Source of the DNA: Qipengyuania aquimaris
GTDB lineage: Bacteria; Pseudomonadota; Alphaproteobacteria; Sphingomonadales; Sphingomonadaceae
NCBI RefSeq assembly: GCF_009827445.1
Contig: NZ_WTYI01000001.1
Coordinates: 1,516,381 to 1,580,380, forward strand
Length of the DNA stretch: 64,000 nucleotides
Reading direction: 5' to 3'
Made by a program: the position numbers and the translations under genes. Positions 29,698-38,785 of this stretch are shown here, piece after piece; the first letter of the stretch is position 1; each line of letters starts with the position of its first letter. The notes beneath the pieces were generated by a model. The model had not been told where the DNA came from, made no database searches, and worked only from the letters and a program-made list of their open reading frames with translations.

Positions 29698-31862
29698 CAG
29701 AATGCCTGGCCCAAGGAGACATACACCGCGACAGGCGCGTCGTCGGGCTCGGGATTGAGGGGCACGCCGACATCGAGGCGCAGCGGCCCGAAACCGGATT
29801 CATAGCGGACGCCGACACCCGCTCCGTATTTGATGAACCTGAAATTGGGAGTGGATTCGATGGATACCGAACCGACATCAAAGAAGGGGACCACGGATAG
29901 GGCCCCGTCGAAAAATCCGGTTCCGACCCGGGCTTCTACGGAAGCTTCCACGAGGCTGCGACCGCCGACGGGTTCGCCCAGATCGTTGCGCGGACCGACG
30001 GCTTGATAGCCATAACCTCTCACCGATCCGCCGCCACCGGCGTACAGCCGGCGCGAGGGCGCAATAGCGAACAGCGGAGCACCGGGAATGCTGGCAAAGC
30101 GCACCCGTCCGGCCAGGACCGTATCGCTTCCAACCGACTGGTAATAAGAAGCGTCTGCCTGGTTACGAAGGTAGTAGTACTGCTGTCCAGCAGTCCGCGA
30201 GGTTTCGGGTGCCAGATATCCTGTCAGGCGGAAACCTTGGGTCGGATTGAGGAGGGAATCCGTCGTATCGATAGTGGCACGCCCAAAGACTGCCGCGATG
30301 AAATAGGTCTGCCTGGGGCGGGGAATACCCGAAATGACGCGGTTGCGCTCATCTGTAGCAAGAATTTCCGCGCCCAGCGCCCAAGCCAGCGGTTTCTGGA
30401 ACAGCAGCGTCGATGAACGCTCGTAGGTCCCCGTTATCGCAACTGTTCGAGCCTCGTAGGCGACATTGTCGACGTTCGACGCGTAGGCATCCAGCGTTAG
30501 GACCTTGTCCCTGCCGCCGAAATTGTCCTTGCGGAAGGTGATCCCTGCCAGCTGCTCCTGCGTGCCCGCGATACCTCGAACCCTGAGAGAACCTTCCGGA
30601 GGGAAGATGTTCCGGTGTTCCCAGCTAGCCTGGACGCGGAAGCCTTCTTCGGAGCCGTAACCGATTGCCCCAGCGATGGTCCGCAGCTTGGCGCGGGTCA
30701 TCTCGACATCCATCGCCACCACGCCGGGCTCGTCACCTACGGGCGCCTGCACTTCGCGCGGCGTGACCGAAACTGCCGACACCAGGCCGGTAGCGGTCAC
30801 TGCGCGCCGCAGGTCGAGAGATAGGCTGCGCTGGTAGGTTTCACCCGGTTCGAAGCGCGCAATCGAGGCGATGTGCCGCCCCGAAAGGAAGCCGGGATCG
30901 CTGCTGACTACCTCACCGAACACGTATTTTCCGCCTGGCTCGACCGGGAGGGTAAGGTCGCCTTCCTTGCGATCGTGATCGATCAGCAGCTCGGGCTCGT
31001 CGATCTCGGCGAAAGCGTAGCCATTCTCGCCCAGCGCGCGATCGAGGTTGAACTGCTCTTGCAGTATCTTGTCGCTCTGAAGGAAGTCGCCGGGCTGGAT
31101 ATCGAAAGTGTCGCGCAGCAAGGCGTAGTCGCGCGCTGCATCAAGATTGCCGAGATCGATCGTGCCATAACGGAAGCGCGCGCCGGGAATCACGTCGAAG
31201 CGGACTGACGGGCGTTCGAGAGCTACTTCGTCACCCGGGGCGACAGTCCCGATCGAGCGAATGATCTCGCCGTCGTAATAGCCATAGACGCGCAGGAGAT
31301 TGCCGAGCAGTTCCTCGTCTTCACGCGCGCGCGCCGCGAGCTGCGCGACGTTGGCATCGGAATCGTCCAGTTCCTCAATCGTAGAGAGCGCCTCGTACCG
31401 CGCGACGAAATCTCCGCGTTCGGAGAACGGTGGTTCGGCCTGAGGGAAGCCGAGGACCAGATTATCGGCGAGCTTTTCGACTTCTGCATCTTCGAAGGCA
31501 ATGACGGGGGCGCCGGTATCGAGATCGGCAAACTCGATCTCTTCTTCAGGCTCGAGCGGTTCGAACCCGTCGATTTCCAGCTCGTCGGGCCAGGCAATTT
31601 CGATGCCTATCGGATCCCCTATCGGGGTGCTCGGGTCGGGTACTTCATCTGAAGTGTCCTCGGCGGACACGTCCACCCCCTGTTGCGCCCAGGCCTCCGG
31701 GTCCTCCAACGCACTGTCGGGAATAAGGTCTTCGAGTCGCTCGGGCGCCTGCCTATCCTGCGCGAACACAGGATAGCTGATCAAAGCCAGCGCAGCGGTG
31801 CAGGTTCTGAGGATCAGGCTGAGGCCCTTAGTCTGCGAGCTTGTATTCGCGCTGGCTTCCAT
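29697..31862 (-). CDS. tamA: Outer-membrane Omp85-family protein TamA
   Basis: BamA-related outer-membrane barrel that partners TamB. From the chosen ATG at 31862 it has 721 residues: a signal peptide to about residue 35 ([12 protein letters not shown]), a markedly acidic Pro/Glu-rich linker of about 100 residues, three POTRA-like repeats, then the 16-stranded barrel ending in Phe (VYVSLGQAF). VRGYGYQ is the Omp85 RGF/Y-type motif. The start overlaps bpt by 35 bases; no other in-frame ATG fits a signal peptide, but the RBS is poor, so the exact start is moderately certain. It is the second gene of bpt-tamA-tamB. Confidence 0.9.
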   Translation of the reverse strand: MEASANTSSQTKGLSLILRTCTAALALISYPVFAQDRQAPERLEDLIPDSALEDPEAWAQQGVDVSAEDTSDEVPDPSTPIGDPIGIEIAWPDELEIDGFEPLEPEEEIEFADLDTGAPVIAFEDAEVEKLADNLVLGFPQAEPPFSERGDFVARYEALSTIEELDDSDANVAQLAARAREDEELLGNLLRVYGYYDGEIIRSIGTVAPGDEVALERPSVRFDVIPGARFRYGTIDLGNLDAARDYALLRDTFDIQPGDFLQSDKILQEQFNLDRALGENGYAFAEIDEPELLIDHDRKEGDLTLPVEPGGKYVFGEVVSSDPGFLSGRHIASIARFEPGETYQRSLSLDLRRAVTATGLVSAVSVTPREVQAPVGDEPGVVAMDVEMTRAKLRTIAGAIGYGSEEGFRVQASWEHRNIFPPEGSLRVRGIAGTQEQLAGITFRKDNFGGRDKVLTLDAYASNVDNVAYEARTVAITGTYERSSTLLFQKPLAWALGAEILATDERNRVISGIPRPRQTYFIAAVFGRATIDTTDSLLNPTQGFRLTGYLAPETSRTAGQQYYYLRNQADASYYQSVGSDTVLAGRVRFASIPGAPLFAIAPSRRLYAGGGGSVRGYGYQAVGPRNDLGEPVGGRSLVEASVEARVGTGFFDGALSVVPFFDVGSVSIESTPNFRFIKYGAGVGVRYESGFGPLRLDVGVPLNPEPDDAPVAVYVSLGQAF

Positions 31863-32670
31863 CCTTGGCAGGAAGCGGTTCCGAATCGCGCTGCTCGCGC
31901 GGCTTTGTTGCTGCGGCGATGAGGCGCTTCTGCTCGAACTCGGGCATGCGCTCCCATCCGCCACGGGTAAGCCTTTCGAGCGGCCGGTAACGGACCTTGT
32001 ATTGCATCCGGTCAGACCCTTCGACCCAATAGCCGAGATAGACATAGGGGAGCCCATGCGCGCCCGCACGGCGGATGTGATCCAGGATGATGAAGTTCCC
32101 AAGTCCCGCGCGATCCTCGATCTCAGGATCATAGAAGCTGTAGATCATCGACAGCCCGTCACCCTGAATGTCCGTGAGGCAGGCACCGACCAGACGACCT
32201 GGCTCCGACCCTACTCCCGGCTCCCTATATTCAACCACATAGCTCGATACGGGCGTATGTTCCACCATATCTGCAAAGTCGGATTCGTCCATCTCTGCCA
32301 TGCCCCCTCCCGGGTGGCGATGAGCGAGATATTTGCGCAGCAATTCGTATTGTTCGTCGGTCGCCCACGGACGGCATTCGCTGACCACGAGATCGTCGTT
32401 TGCCTTCATGGTGCGCTTTTGGCTGGAAGACGGCTTGAACTCGCTTGCAACAACACGAACGGACACGCAGGCCTGGCAATCGAGGCACGAAGGCCGATAG
32501 GCCACGGTCTGGCTCCGCCGGAATCCGATGCGCCCGAGCGCTTCGTTAAGCTCGTCAGCGCTTTCGCCGCGCAATTCGGTAAAGACCTTGCGTTCGCTCT
32601 TGCCCGGCAAATAGGGGCACGGCGCAGGGCTCGTCACGAAAAAGCGGGGGAAGCGGATCGGGGCCGTCAC
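31828..32670 (-). CDS. bpt: Aspartate/glutamate leucyltransferase (Bpt)
   Basis: Leucyl-tRNA-dependent transferase that adds Leu to N-terminal Asp/Glu, feeding proteins to ClpS/ClpAP (N-degron pathway). The 280-residue protein has the N-terminal Ate/Bpt domain with [15 protein letters not shown] (Cys-rich start) and the C-terminal GNAT-like domain with [15 protein letters not shown]. The ATG at 32670 is preceded by a 149-base gap with a palindromic CtrA-type box, so it probably heads the bpt-tamA-tamB operon. It overlaps tamA by 35 bases. Confidence 0.93.
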   Translation of the reverse strand: MTAPIRFPRFFVTSPAPCPYLPGKSERKVFTELRGESADELNEALGRIGFRRSQTVAYRPSCLDCQACVSVRVVASEFKPSSSQKRTMKANDDLVVSECRPWATDEQYELLRKYLAHRHPGGGMAEMDESDFADMVEHTPVSSYVVEYREPGVGSEPGRLVGACLTDIQGDGLSMIYSFYDPEIEDRAGLGNFIILDHIRRAGAHGLPYVYLGYWVEGSDRMQYKVRYRPLERLTRGGWERMPEFEQKRLIAAATKPREQRDSEPLPAKDGSQREYKLAD

Positions 32671-32700
32671 GAGTGAAAGGCATCCTTCGAATTGCGTGCG

Positions 32701-32716
32701 TTTATTTATGTTTAAC
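32701..32716 (+). promoter_or_regulatory. Weak CtrA-type half-site pair
   Basis: TTTA-N7-TTAAC differs by one base from the TTAA-N7-TTAAC consensus. It lies 31-46 bases ahead of bpt and 45 bases from the perfect box at 32745, on a strand where bpt reads the complement. Confidence 0.3.
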
Positions 32717-32744
32717 GCATTCTTTATGCAGGATCGAAGGGCCG

Positions 32745-32762
32745 GTTAAAAGTGTCTTAACC
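32745..32762. promoter_or_regulatory. Palindromic CtrA-type box upstream of bpt-tamA-tamB
   Basis: GTTAA-N7-TTAACC, with GGTTAA on the other arm, matches the CtrA consensus TTAA-N7-TTAAC on both strands. It lies 75-92 bases before the bpt ATG, in the only gap between ilvA and bpt. CtrA is the alphaproteobacterial cell-cycle/envelope regulator. The match is by consensus only. Confidence 0.55.
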
Positions 32763-32779
32763 ATGAAAAAGGAAACGCC

Positions 32780-32804
32780 GGCGGAAAAGCCTTGGGATTC
32801 CGCC
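32780..32804 (-). terminator. Possible terminator after ilvA
   Basis: GGCGGAA and TTCCGCC arms enclose an 11-base loop 16 bases after the ilvA stop. The T-rich tract (TTTCCTTTTT) begins only after about six further bases, so it is a weak candidate. Confidence 0.35.
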
Positions 32805-32819
32805 GCTTGCGAGGCGATT

Positions 32820-34073
32820 CTATTCCAGCTCAGCCATTTCGACCGAATAACCTTTGGCCTCCAGCGTCTTGATCAGGCCGTCGATCTGGCTCTGATCGCG
32901 TGCCTCGCACTCGATTTCGGTCACGAGTCCCTTTGCCGGCAGGGTCGTGAAAATCCGCTGGTGGTAGATCTCGATGATGTTGACGTTGTGGTCGTTGAAT
33001 TCGCGCATCACCTTGTAGAGCGCGCCCGGCCGGTCCTGCAGTGTGACACGCAAGCGCGCCAGGCGGCCGCTACGTGCAAGATCGCGGATCAGAACGTTCG
33101 CAAGCAGTCGCGTGTCGATGTTGCCGCCACACAGGACCAGGCCAACTTTCTTGCCCGCGAACTTCTCCGGGTTCGACAGCACCGCTGCCAAACCTGCTGC
33201 GCCTGCACCTTCCACAACCGTCTTTTCGATTTGGAGCAGAAGCGACACGGATCGCTCCAGCTTGGGTTCGCCGACCAGCAGAACCTCGTCCACCAGTTCG
33301 GCAATTATCTGCCGGGTAAAGTCTCCCGGCTTCTTCACGGCAATACCTTCCGCAAGGGTATCGCCGCCGCATGGCAGCTCTTCGCCGGTCACGGCTGAAT
33401 ACATCGAAGGGTAAAGTTGCGCCTGCACACCGATCATCTCGATCTCCGGGCGCAGCGCCTTTGCGACGGTCGCCATGCCGCTCATCAGGCCGCCACCGCC
33501 GATCGGCACGACGAGACAATCGAAATCGTCCTTCGCCGCCAGCATTTCCAACGCGACAGTGCCCTGCCCGGCCGCCACCTTGGGATCGTCGAAGGGGTGG
33601 ACGAAAGTGAGGCCGCGCTCCTTCTCCAGCTCGAGCGCATGGCCATAGGCCTCGTCGAAAGTTTCGCCGAATAGGACGACATTCCCTCCGACGCTCTCGG
33701 TCTGCATGACCTTCACGCTCGGCGTGGTCGACGGCATCACGATAGTTACCGGCACCCCGAGCCGCCTGCCATGGTAGGAGAGGCCTTGCGAGTGATTGCC
33801 CGCCGAGGCGGCGATGACGCCGCGGCTGCGCTGCTCTTCAGTAAGGTGCAACAGGGCGTTCAACGCACCGCGTTCCTTGTAGGCCGCGGTGAACTGGTGG
33901 TTTTCGAACTTGAGCCAGATATCCGCGCCGGTAATTTCCGACAGGGTGATGGAATGCATCAGCTCGGTCCGTACGACCGCGCCTTCGATGCGCTTTGCAG
34001 CTGCGCGCACATCGTCGAGTGTCAGGAGATCGGTGGCCTTGTCTCCGGCGGGCATGGGATTTGCCTGGGTCAT
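32820..34073 (-). CDS. ilvA: Threonine ammonia-lyase
   Basis: PLP enzyme that deaminates threonine to 2-oxobutyrate, the first step of isoleucine synthesis. The 417-residue protein has the catalytic Lys66 in FTAAYKERGA, the SAGNHSQGLSYHGRRLG phosphate-binding region near 85-105, and GGGGLMSGMA in the middle. The C-terminal 80 residues form one ACT domain (RLRVTLQDRPGALYKVMREF), as in single-ACT forms close to 400 residues. That version may be either biosynthetic or catabolic, so regulation by isoleucine is not certain. It is divergent from the amidohydrolase gene (109-base spacer). Confidence 0.93.
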   Translation of the reverse strand: MTQANPMPAGDKATDLLTLDDVRAAAKRIEGAVVRTELMHSITLSEITGADIWLKFENHQFTAAYKERGALNALLHLTEEQRSRGVIAASAGNHSQGLSYHGRRLGVPVTIVMPSTTPSVKVMQTESVGGNVVLFGETFDEAYGHALELEKERGLTFVHPFDDPKVAAGQGTVALEMLAAKDDFDCLVVPIGGGGLMSGMATVAKALRPEIEMIGVQAQLYPSMYSAVTGEELPCGGDTLAEGIAVKKPGDFTRQIIAELVDEVLLVGEPKLERSVSLLLQIEKTVVEGAGAAGLAAVLSNPEKFAGKKVGLVLCGGNIDTRLLANVLIRDLARSGRLARLRVTLQDRPGALYKVMREFNDHNVNIIEIYHQRIFTTLPAKGLVTEIECEARDQSQIDGLIKTLEAKGYSVEMAELE

Positions 34074-34182
34074 ACGGCAGGCCTACGTGCCGCCAAGGCA
34101 CGGTGCAATCGGCGAAAGGGTTTGCCCCTGCCAAGCTTTGCCTTATCGACGATGGCTGAAATTTACGGATTGGGATTGCCTG

Positions 34183-35832
34183 ATGAAGACGAAGTACCTT
34201 GCCGCATTGCTTGCAACGACCATTGCCGTCCCCGCTAACGCCGACGTCCTGGTCGACAACGTCTCGGGCATCACGATGGATGAAGAAGGCAAGGTCAAGC
34301 GCTTCGAGGCGCTGGTGATCGACGACGATGGCCGGATTGCGCAGCTGATCGAACGCGGGGAAGACCGGCCGCGCACGGAGTATCGCGAAGATGGAGAAGG
34401 CCGCGTCATGCTGCCCGGCATGATCGATGCCCATGCCCATGTCATGGGCGTCGGCTTCGGTGCGCTGACGCTGGATCTGTCGGACACCAATTCGCTCGAC
34501 GAGGCGCTGGAAAAAATCCGCACCTTTGCCGCCGAGAACGAGGCGCGGCCGTGGATCCTCGGGCGCGGCTGGAACCAGGAAAAATGGGGTCTCGGCCGCT
34601 TTCCGACCGCCGCCGAGCTCGATAGCGCAGTTGCGGACCGCCCGGTTTATCTCGAACGGGTCGATGGCCATGCCGGTTGGGCCAATACGCTCGCGATGCA
34701 GGCGGCCGGCATCACCGCCGCCAGTAAAGCGCCGAGTGGCGGCAAGATCGAACTCCTCGCCGACAAGAAGACGCCCTCTGGCGTTTTCATCGATCTCGCC
34801 ATGGACCTCGTGAACAAGGCGGTCCCCGCACCGCGCGCGGTGGAACGCGACCTTGCTCTGGCAGAGGCGCAAAAGGTCTTCCATCGCTACGGCATCACAT
34901 CGGTTGCCGACATGGGAACGACGATCGAGGACTGGCAATCCTTCCGCCGTGCGGGCGATGCAGGTTCGCTCAACCTGCGCATCATGTCCTATGCCTTCGG
35001 TCCGGAACAGATGGTGCTGATCGGCGGACCGGGGCCATCGCAGTGGCTCTACGACGACAAGCTTCGCCTAAACGGCGTGAAGCTCTATCTCGATGGCGCG
35101 CTGGGTAGCCGCGGGGCGTGGCTGAAGCGCCCCTATGCCGACGATCCGGGCAATTACGGCCTTCCGCTCCAGACCCCTGCCCAGCTGCGCAACAACCTTG
35201 TCCGCGCTGCGCAAGGTGGGTTCCAGCCCGCCGTCCATGCCATCGGCACAGCCGCCAATGCCGAACTCCTCAACGCGATCGACGAGATTGCGGAGAGCTT
35301 CGACGGCGACCGGCGCTGGCGCGTCGAGCACGCACAAATCGTCGATCCGGCCGACCTGCCCAAGCTCGCCGACAACGGCATCATCGCCTCGATGCAGCCG
35401 CTACACCAGACTTCCGACCGCCTGATGGCGGAAGCGCGGCTCGGCATGGACCGGTTGGACGGCGCCTACGCCTGGAACACCATACTCGATCTGGGCGGGA
35501 CGCTCGCCTTCGGGTCTGACGCGCCGGTTGAACCGGCCGACGCTTTTGCCGGTTATGCCGTCGCCATCACCCGCATGGATGCGAATGGGGAGCCCTTCGG
35601 CGGCTGGTTGCCGAGCGAACGCGTTAACCGCGAACAGGCGCTGGCAGGCTTTACCTCGAAGGCGGCTTACGCGGGCTTTGCAGAGGGGCGCTTCGGACGC
35701 CTTTTGCCGGGTGAGCGCGCCGACTTCATCCTGGTAGATAACGACCCGCTGCTGGCAACTCCGGAAGAAATCCGCGCGACCAAGGTTTTCGAAACCTGGG
35801 TCAATGGCCGCAAGGTCTACGAGGCCGATTGA
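34183..35832 (+). CDS. Exported amidohydrolase, YtcJ/NfdA-like (amidohydrolase family 3)
   Basis: 549-residue metal-dependent hydrolase. A signal peptide (MKTKYLAALLATTIAVPANA) makes it periplasmic. The metal site DAHAHVMG (HxH) comes at about 83, then GRGWNQEKW, DGALGSRGAWLK, HAIGTAAN, EHAQIVD and FGSDAPVEP, which is the order seen in YtcJ-type enzymes. It ends with the usual ILVDNDPL...WVNGRKVY. The substrate is not predictable. The ATG at 34183 begins the signal peptide; longer frames were rejected. Its last 16 bases overlap the convergent tatC gene. Confidence 0.9.
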   Translation: MKTKYLAALLATTIAVPANADVLVDNVSGITMDEEGKVKRFEALVIDDDGRIAQLIERGEDRPRTEYREDGEGRVMLPGMIDAHAHVMGVGFGALTLDLSDTNSLDEALEKIRTFAAENEARPWILGRGWNQEKWGLGRFPTAAELDSAVADRPVYLERVDGHAGWANTLAMQAAGITAASKAPSGGKIELLADKKTPSGVFIDLAMDLVNKAVPAPRAVERDLALAEAQKVFHRYGITSVADMGTTIEDWQSFRRAGDAGSLNLRIMSYAFGPEQMVLIGGPGPSQWLYDDKLRLNGVKLYLDGALGSRGAWLKRPYADDPGNYGLPLQTPAQLRNNLVRAAQGGFQPAVHAIGTAANAELLNAIDEIAESFDGDRRWRVEHAQIVDPADLPKLADNGIIASMQPLHQTSDRLMAEARLGMDRLDGAYAWNTILDLGGTLAFGSDAPVEPADAFAGYAVAITRMDANGEPFGGWLPSERVNREQALAGFTSKAAYAGFAEGRFGRLLPGERADFILVDNDPLLATPEEIRATKVFETWVNGRKVYEAD

Positions 35833-36623
35833 TCGGCGGGAGCCTCGGCTTCTTCCGGCTTATCCTTGGCTGCGCGGCTATCGAACAGGCGCATGAGCAA
35901 GAGCGATCCTTCGTAAAGAAGGATAAGCGGCACTGCGAGCAATAGCTGCGAACCCGGGTCCGGCGGCGTGATGATCGCCGCCAGCGCCACGACCAGCACG
36001 ATGACGTACCGCCGCGCGCCCACCAGCTGTTCGCGCGTGACGATCCCTGCGCGGTGGAGGAGGAGAAGCAGGACGGGCAGCAGGAAGCTCATCCCGAAGG
36101 CGAGGATGAACTGCATGACGAGGCCGAGATACTCGTTCGCAGCGGGCAGCGCGTTGATGGCAAGCCCTCCCGCTTCGCCTTCGAAGCCGAGAAACCACTC
36201 GAAGGCGGTCGGCATGACCACGTAATAGGCAAGGGCCGCGCCGCTCAGGAACAGGAACGGGGTTGCCAGCAGGAATGGCAGAAATGCCTTCTTCTCGCGC
36301 GCGTAAAGGCCGGGGGCGACGAAGGCCCACAGCTGGTTCGCGATGTAGGGAAAGGCAATGCAGAACCCTGCGAAAAGGGCGACCTTCAGTTCCACGAAGA
36401 ACACTTCGTAAAGCTTGGTGAAAATCAATTGCCCCTGCCCTTCCGGAAAAGCCGATTTGAGCGGCTGGATCAGGAAGCCGAGGATCTGGTCGGCAAAAAA
36501 CAGGCAAACGCCGAATGCCACCACCAATGCCGCGACACAGCGCACGAGGCGCGATCGCAGTTCGACGAGGTGATCAAGCAACGGTGCCTGGCTTTCGTCG
36601 ATATCCTTCATCTCGAACGCCAT
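35817..36623 (-). CDS. tatC: Sec-independent protein translocase TatC
   Basis: Core receptor of the twin-arginine translocase, which exports folded proteins such as the CopA encoded at 61921. The 268-residue protein has six predicted membrane helices. PLLDHLVELRSRL near residues 14-26 contains the conserved E-L-R signal-peptide contact, and FPYIANQLWAFVAPGLY and ITPPDPGSQ are family motifs. The start is one base after the tatB stop. The 3' end overlaps the amidohydrolase by 16 bases. Confidence 0.96.
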   Translation of the reverse strand: MAFEMKDIDESQAPLLDHLVELRSRLVRCVAALVVAFGVCLFFADQILGFLIQPLKSAFPEGQGQLIFTKLYEVFFVELKVALFAGFCIAFPYIANQLWAFVAPGLYAREKKAFLPFLLATPFLFLSGAALAYYVVMPTAFEWFLGFEGEAGGLAINALPAANEYLGLVMQFILAFGMSFLLPVLLLLLHRAGIVTREQLVGARRYVIVLVVALAAIITPPDPGSQLLLAVPLILLYEGSLLLMRLFDSRAAKDKPEEAEAPADQSAS

Positions 36624-36624
36624 C

Positions 36625-37083
36625 TCAGTCGGCGTCCTTTACCGGCGGAGGCGGAGGCGGATCGCCCAGGGGAAGGCCAGGCTCGGCATCGTCGGGGCCA
36701 CCGTGCTCGGGCGCCTTCTTCGGCGCGGCACGCTTGATCGCGGCTTCTGCTGCGGCATCGGCGTCCGGAACTTCCTGCGCCGAGGCGAGCGGCTGCATCT
36801 CGGCGCCGGGATGGATTTCAGGACCGCCGCCTGCCGCTTCGGAGCCGGTCGGGTATTTCGCCATGATTTCGGCGTTACGATCGGCCCATTTCTTTTCCAT
36901 GTCCTCGATCTCGGCCTGGCGAACCATTTCGTCGATCCCCGAGCGGAAATGTGCGGACATGCGGCGCAGCTTGCCGATCCAGCGCCCTGCCGTGCGCATC
37001 GCGCGCGGCATTTCCTTCGGGCCAATGACGATGATCGCCACCACGACGATCAACAGCAGTTCGGCGGCGCCGATATCGAACAT
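36625..37083 (-). CDS. tatB: Sec-independent protein translocase TatB
   Basis: 152-residue partner of TatC in substrate recognition. A short N-terminal membrane helix (MFDIGAAELLLIVVVAIIVIGP), the hinge Gly-Pro, and an amphipathic helix (PRAMRTAGRWIGKLRRM) are followed by a charged cytoplasmic tail ending in a Pro-rich run. It sits between tatA and tatC, the usual order on one transcript. The ATG at 37083 is the only sensible start. Confidence 0.94.
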   Translation of the reverse strand: MFDIGAAELLLIVVVAIIVIGPKEMPRAMRTAGRWIGKLRRMSAHFRSGIDEMVRQAEIEDMEKKWADRNAEIMAKYPTGSEAAGGGPEIHPGAEMQPLASAQEVPDADAAAEAAIKRAAPKKAPEHGGPDDAEPGLPLGDPPPPPPVKDAD

Positions 37084-37107
37084 GCGCGCTTGCGCCTTCT
37101 AGTCAGA

Positions 37108-37338
37108 TTACTTCGTGTCGGAGGGCGTGTTGACCTGGTCCTTGGTCAGCCCTTCGTCGGCGGGCTTCGCCTCGTGCTCGATCCGCTTGGAAGGAGCGGC
37201 ATCCTCTTCGTTCATGCCCTGCTTGAAGCTTTTGATGCCTTTGCCGAAATCGCCCATCATCTCCGAAATCCGACCGCGTCCGAAAAGGACGAGGATGACG
37301 ATGGCGATGATGATAAGCTGCCAGGGGCCGAGCGACAT
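37108..37338 (-). CDS. tatA: Sec-independent protein translocase TatA
   Basis: 76-residue pore-forming component. The N-terminal membrane helix (MSLGPWQLIIIAIVILVLFG) is followed by the conserved FGRGRISEMMGDFGKGIKSFKQGM amphipathic helix, whose FG-R and short acidic tail are typical. It lies 24 bases before tatB and 59 bases after scpB on the same strand, so it may share the scp transcript. Confidence 0.96.
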   Translation of the reverse strand: MSLGPWQLIIIAIVILVLFGRGRISEMMGDFGKGIKSFKQGMNEEDAAPSKRIEHEAKPADEGLTKDQVNTPSDTK

Positions 37339-37397
37339 GAGAGTACCTTTTCGATAGTGTTGTTGCAGATATAGTCGCTCTGCGGGCGATACGCCAG

Positions 37398-37988
37398 TCA
37401 GGCGACGTCTTCCGCCTCTTCCTGCTCATCGCCGCTGTCGGTCAGCGCTTCGAAAGCGTCGTCGACCGGATCGAGCAGGCCTGTCGCCTTCAATTCCGCT
37501 ATACCGGGGAGGTTGCGGCGGCTGGTGAGGCCGAAATGGTCGAGGAATTCAGGCGTTGTAGCATAGATCGTCGGCCTTCCGGGCACCTCGCGCCGGCCAG
37601 CGATCTTCACCCAGCCAGCCTCCATCAGCACGTCCAGCGTGCCACCGGATGTCTGTACACCGCGGATTGATTCGATCTCGGCGCGGCTGACGGGTTCGTG
37701 ATAGGCGATGATCGCCAGAACCTCGGTCGCGGCGCGGCTGAGCCTGCGGACCTGTTCCTTCTCCTTGCGCAGCAAGTGCGCGAGATCGGGTGCAGTTTCG
37801 AAATGCCAATGCTTGCCCCGCTCCACCAGGTGGACGCCGCGTTCGCTGTACGCCTCGCCAAGCGATTTAAGAGCGTCACGCACATCCGCATTGGCTGCAT
37901 CGCCTAGGAAACTGGCGAGAACCTCCACCGTCATGGGTTCTTCTGCGGCGAACAGGGCCGCCTCGATCGCACGTTCGAGATCGGTCAT
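37398..37988 (-). CDS. scpB: SMC-Scp complex subunit ScpB
   Basis: Winged-helix protein that, with ScpA and SMC, condenses the chromosome. The 196-residue product has paired winged-helix domains: LERAIEAALFAAEEPMTVEVLASFLG and RRLSRAATEVLAIIAYHEPVSRAEIESIRGV. The true start is the ATG at 37988, overlapping the scpA stop as ATGA. A much longer in-frame extension over scpA was rejected. The acidic tail (DSGDEQEEAEDVA) is usual. Confidence 0.94.
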   Translation of the reverse strand: MTDLERAIEAALFAAEEPMTVEVLASFLGDAANADVRDALKSLGEAYSERGVHLVERGKHWHFETAPDLAHLLRKEKEQVRRLSRAATEVLAIIAYHEPVSRAEIESIRGVQTSGGTLDVLMEAGWVKIAGRREVPGRPTIYATTPEFLDHFGLTSRRNLPGIAELKATGLLDPVDDAFEALTDSGDEQEEAEDVA

Positions 37989-38785
37989 GTTACCCGCCTC
38001 AGGCGCAAGGGACCGAACGTGTCCTCCTGCGCGATTTCCGCCTTGCCGAGACGCGCAAGTTCGAGCGCGGCGACGAAGCTCGATGCCAGCGCCGAGCGTC
38101 GCAACCGTGGTTCGGCATGCGGGGGGAGGAAGTCGCGGATTTCCATCCACTCCAGCGTGACGCCGAGCATATTCGATACCCGCTCCAGCGCTGAATCGAG
38201 CGTCATGACGGGCCGCTCGCGCACCATGTGGATGGCAGGCGCTGTGCGGGCCTTTACCCGTCCATAAGCCTCGATCAGGGCGAACTGGTCGCACTTCCAC
38301 TTGGTCTTGCGGACGATGTCGAGCCCCTCGGGCGCGCCACGCAGGAATACATCTCGACCTATCCGGTCGCCGCCCATTAGGCGAGCGGCTGCGTCTCGCA
38401 TTGCGCCAAGGCGTTGCAACCGCAGTTGCAGTCGCAGTGCCAGCTCTTCCGGGCTCGGGTCTTCCTGCTCTTCCTTGGGAAGCAGCATCGCCGATTTCAG
38501 ATATGCCAGCCACGCAGCCATCACGAGATAATCGGCCGCAAGCTCCAGCTTCAGCGCTTCTGCCGTCTCGATATAGTCGAGATATTGCTCGACCAGCGCG
38601 AGGATCGATATTTCCCGCAGGTCGACCTTCTGGCGGCGTGCTAGATCGAGCAGGAGGTCGAGCGGGCCTTCCCATCCATCTAGCTCGAGATAGAGCGCAC
38701 CCTCATCGACCGGCGCTTCCGCTGCAATTCCGTCCCATTCCTCCTGTTCGGGAATGGCATCGGTGAACAGCAGCCCGTCGCTCAT
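37985..38785 (-). CDS. scpA: Segregation and condensation protein ScpA
   Basis: Kleisin of the SMC-ScpAB complex, 266 residues. The conserved start YLELDGWEGPLDLLLDLARRQKVDLREISIL (about 31-61) and the C-terminal winged-helix LRRSALASSFVAALELARLGKAEIAQ show the family. The ATG at 38785 overlaps the nagZ stop (ATGA) and gives the family N-terminus. It is followed by scpB, also by ATGA overlap. Confidence 0.94.
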   Translation of the reverse strand: MSDGLLFTDAIPEQEEWDGIAAEAPVDEGALYLELDGWEGPLDLLLDLARRQKVDLREISILALVEQYLDYIETAEALKLELAADYLVMAAWLAYLKSAMLLPKEEQEDPSPEELALRLQLRLQRLGAMRDAAARLMGGDRIGRDVFLRGAPEGLDIVRKTKWKCDQFALIEAYGRVKARTAPAIHMVRERPVMTLDSALERVSNMLGVTLEWMEIRDFLPPHAEPRLRRSALASSFVAALELARLGKAEIAQEDTFGPLRLRRVT

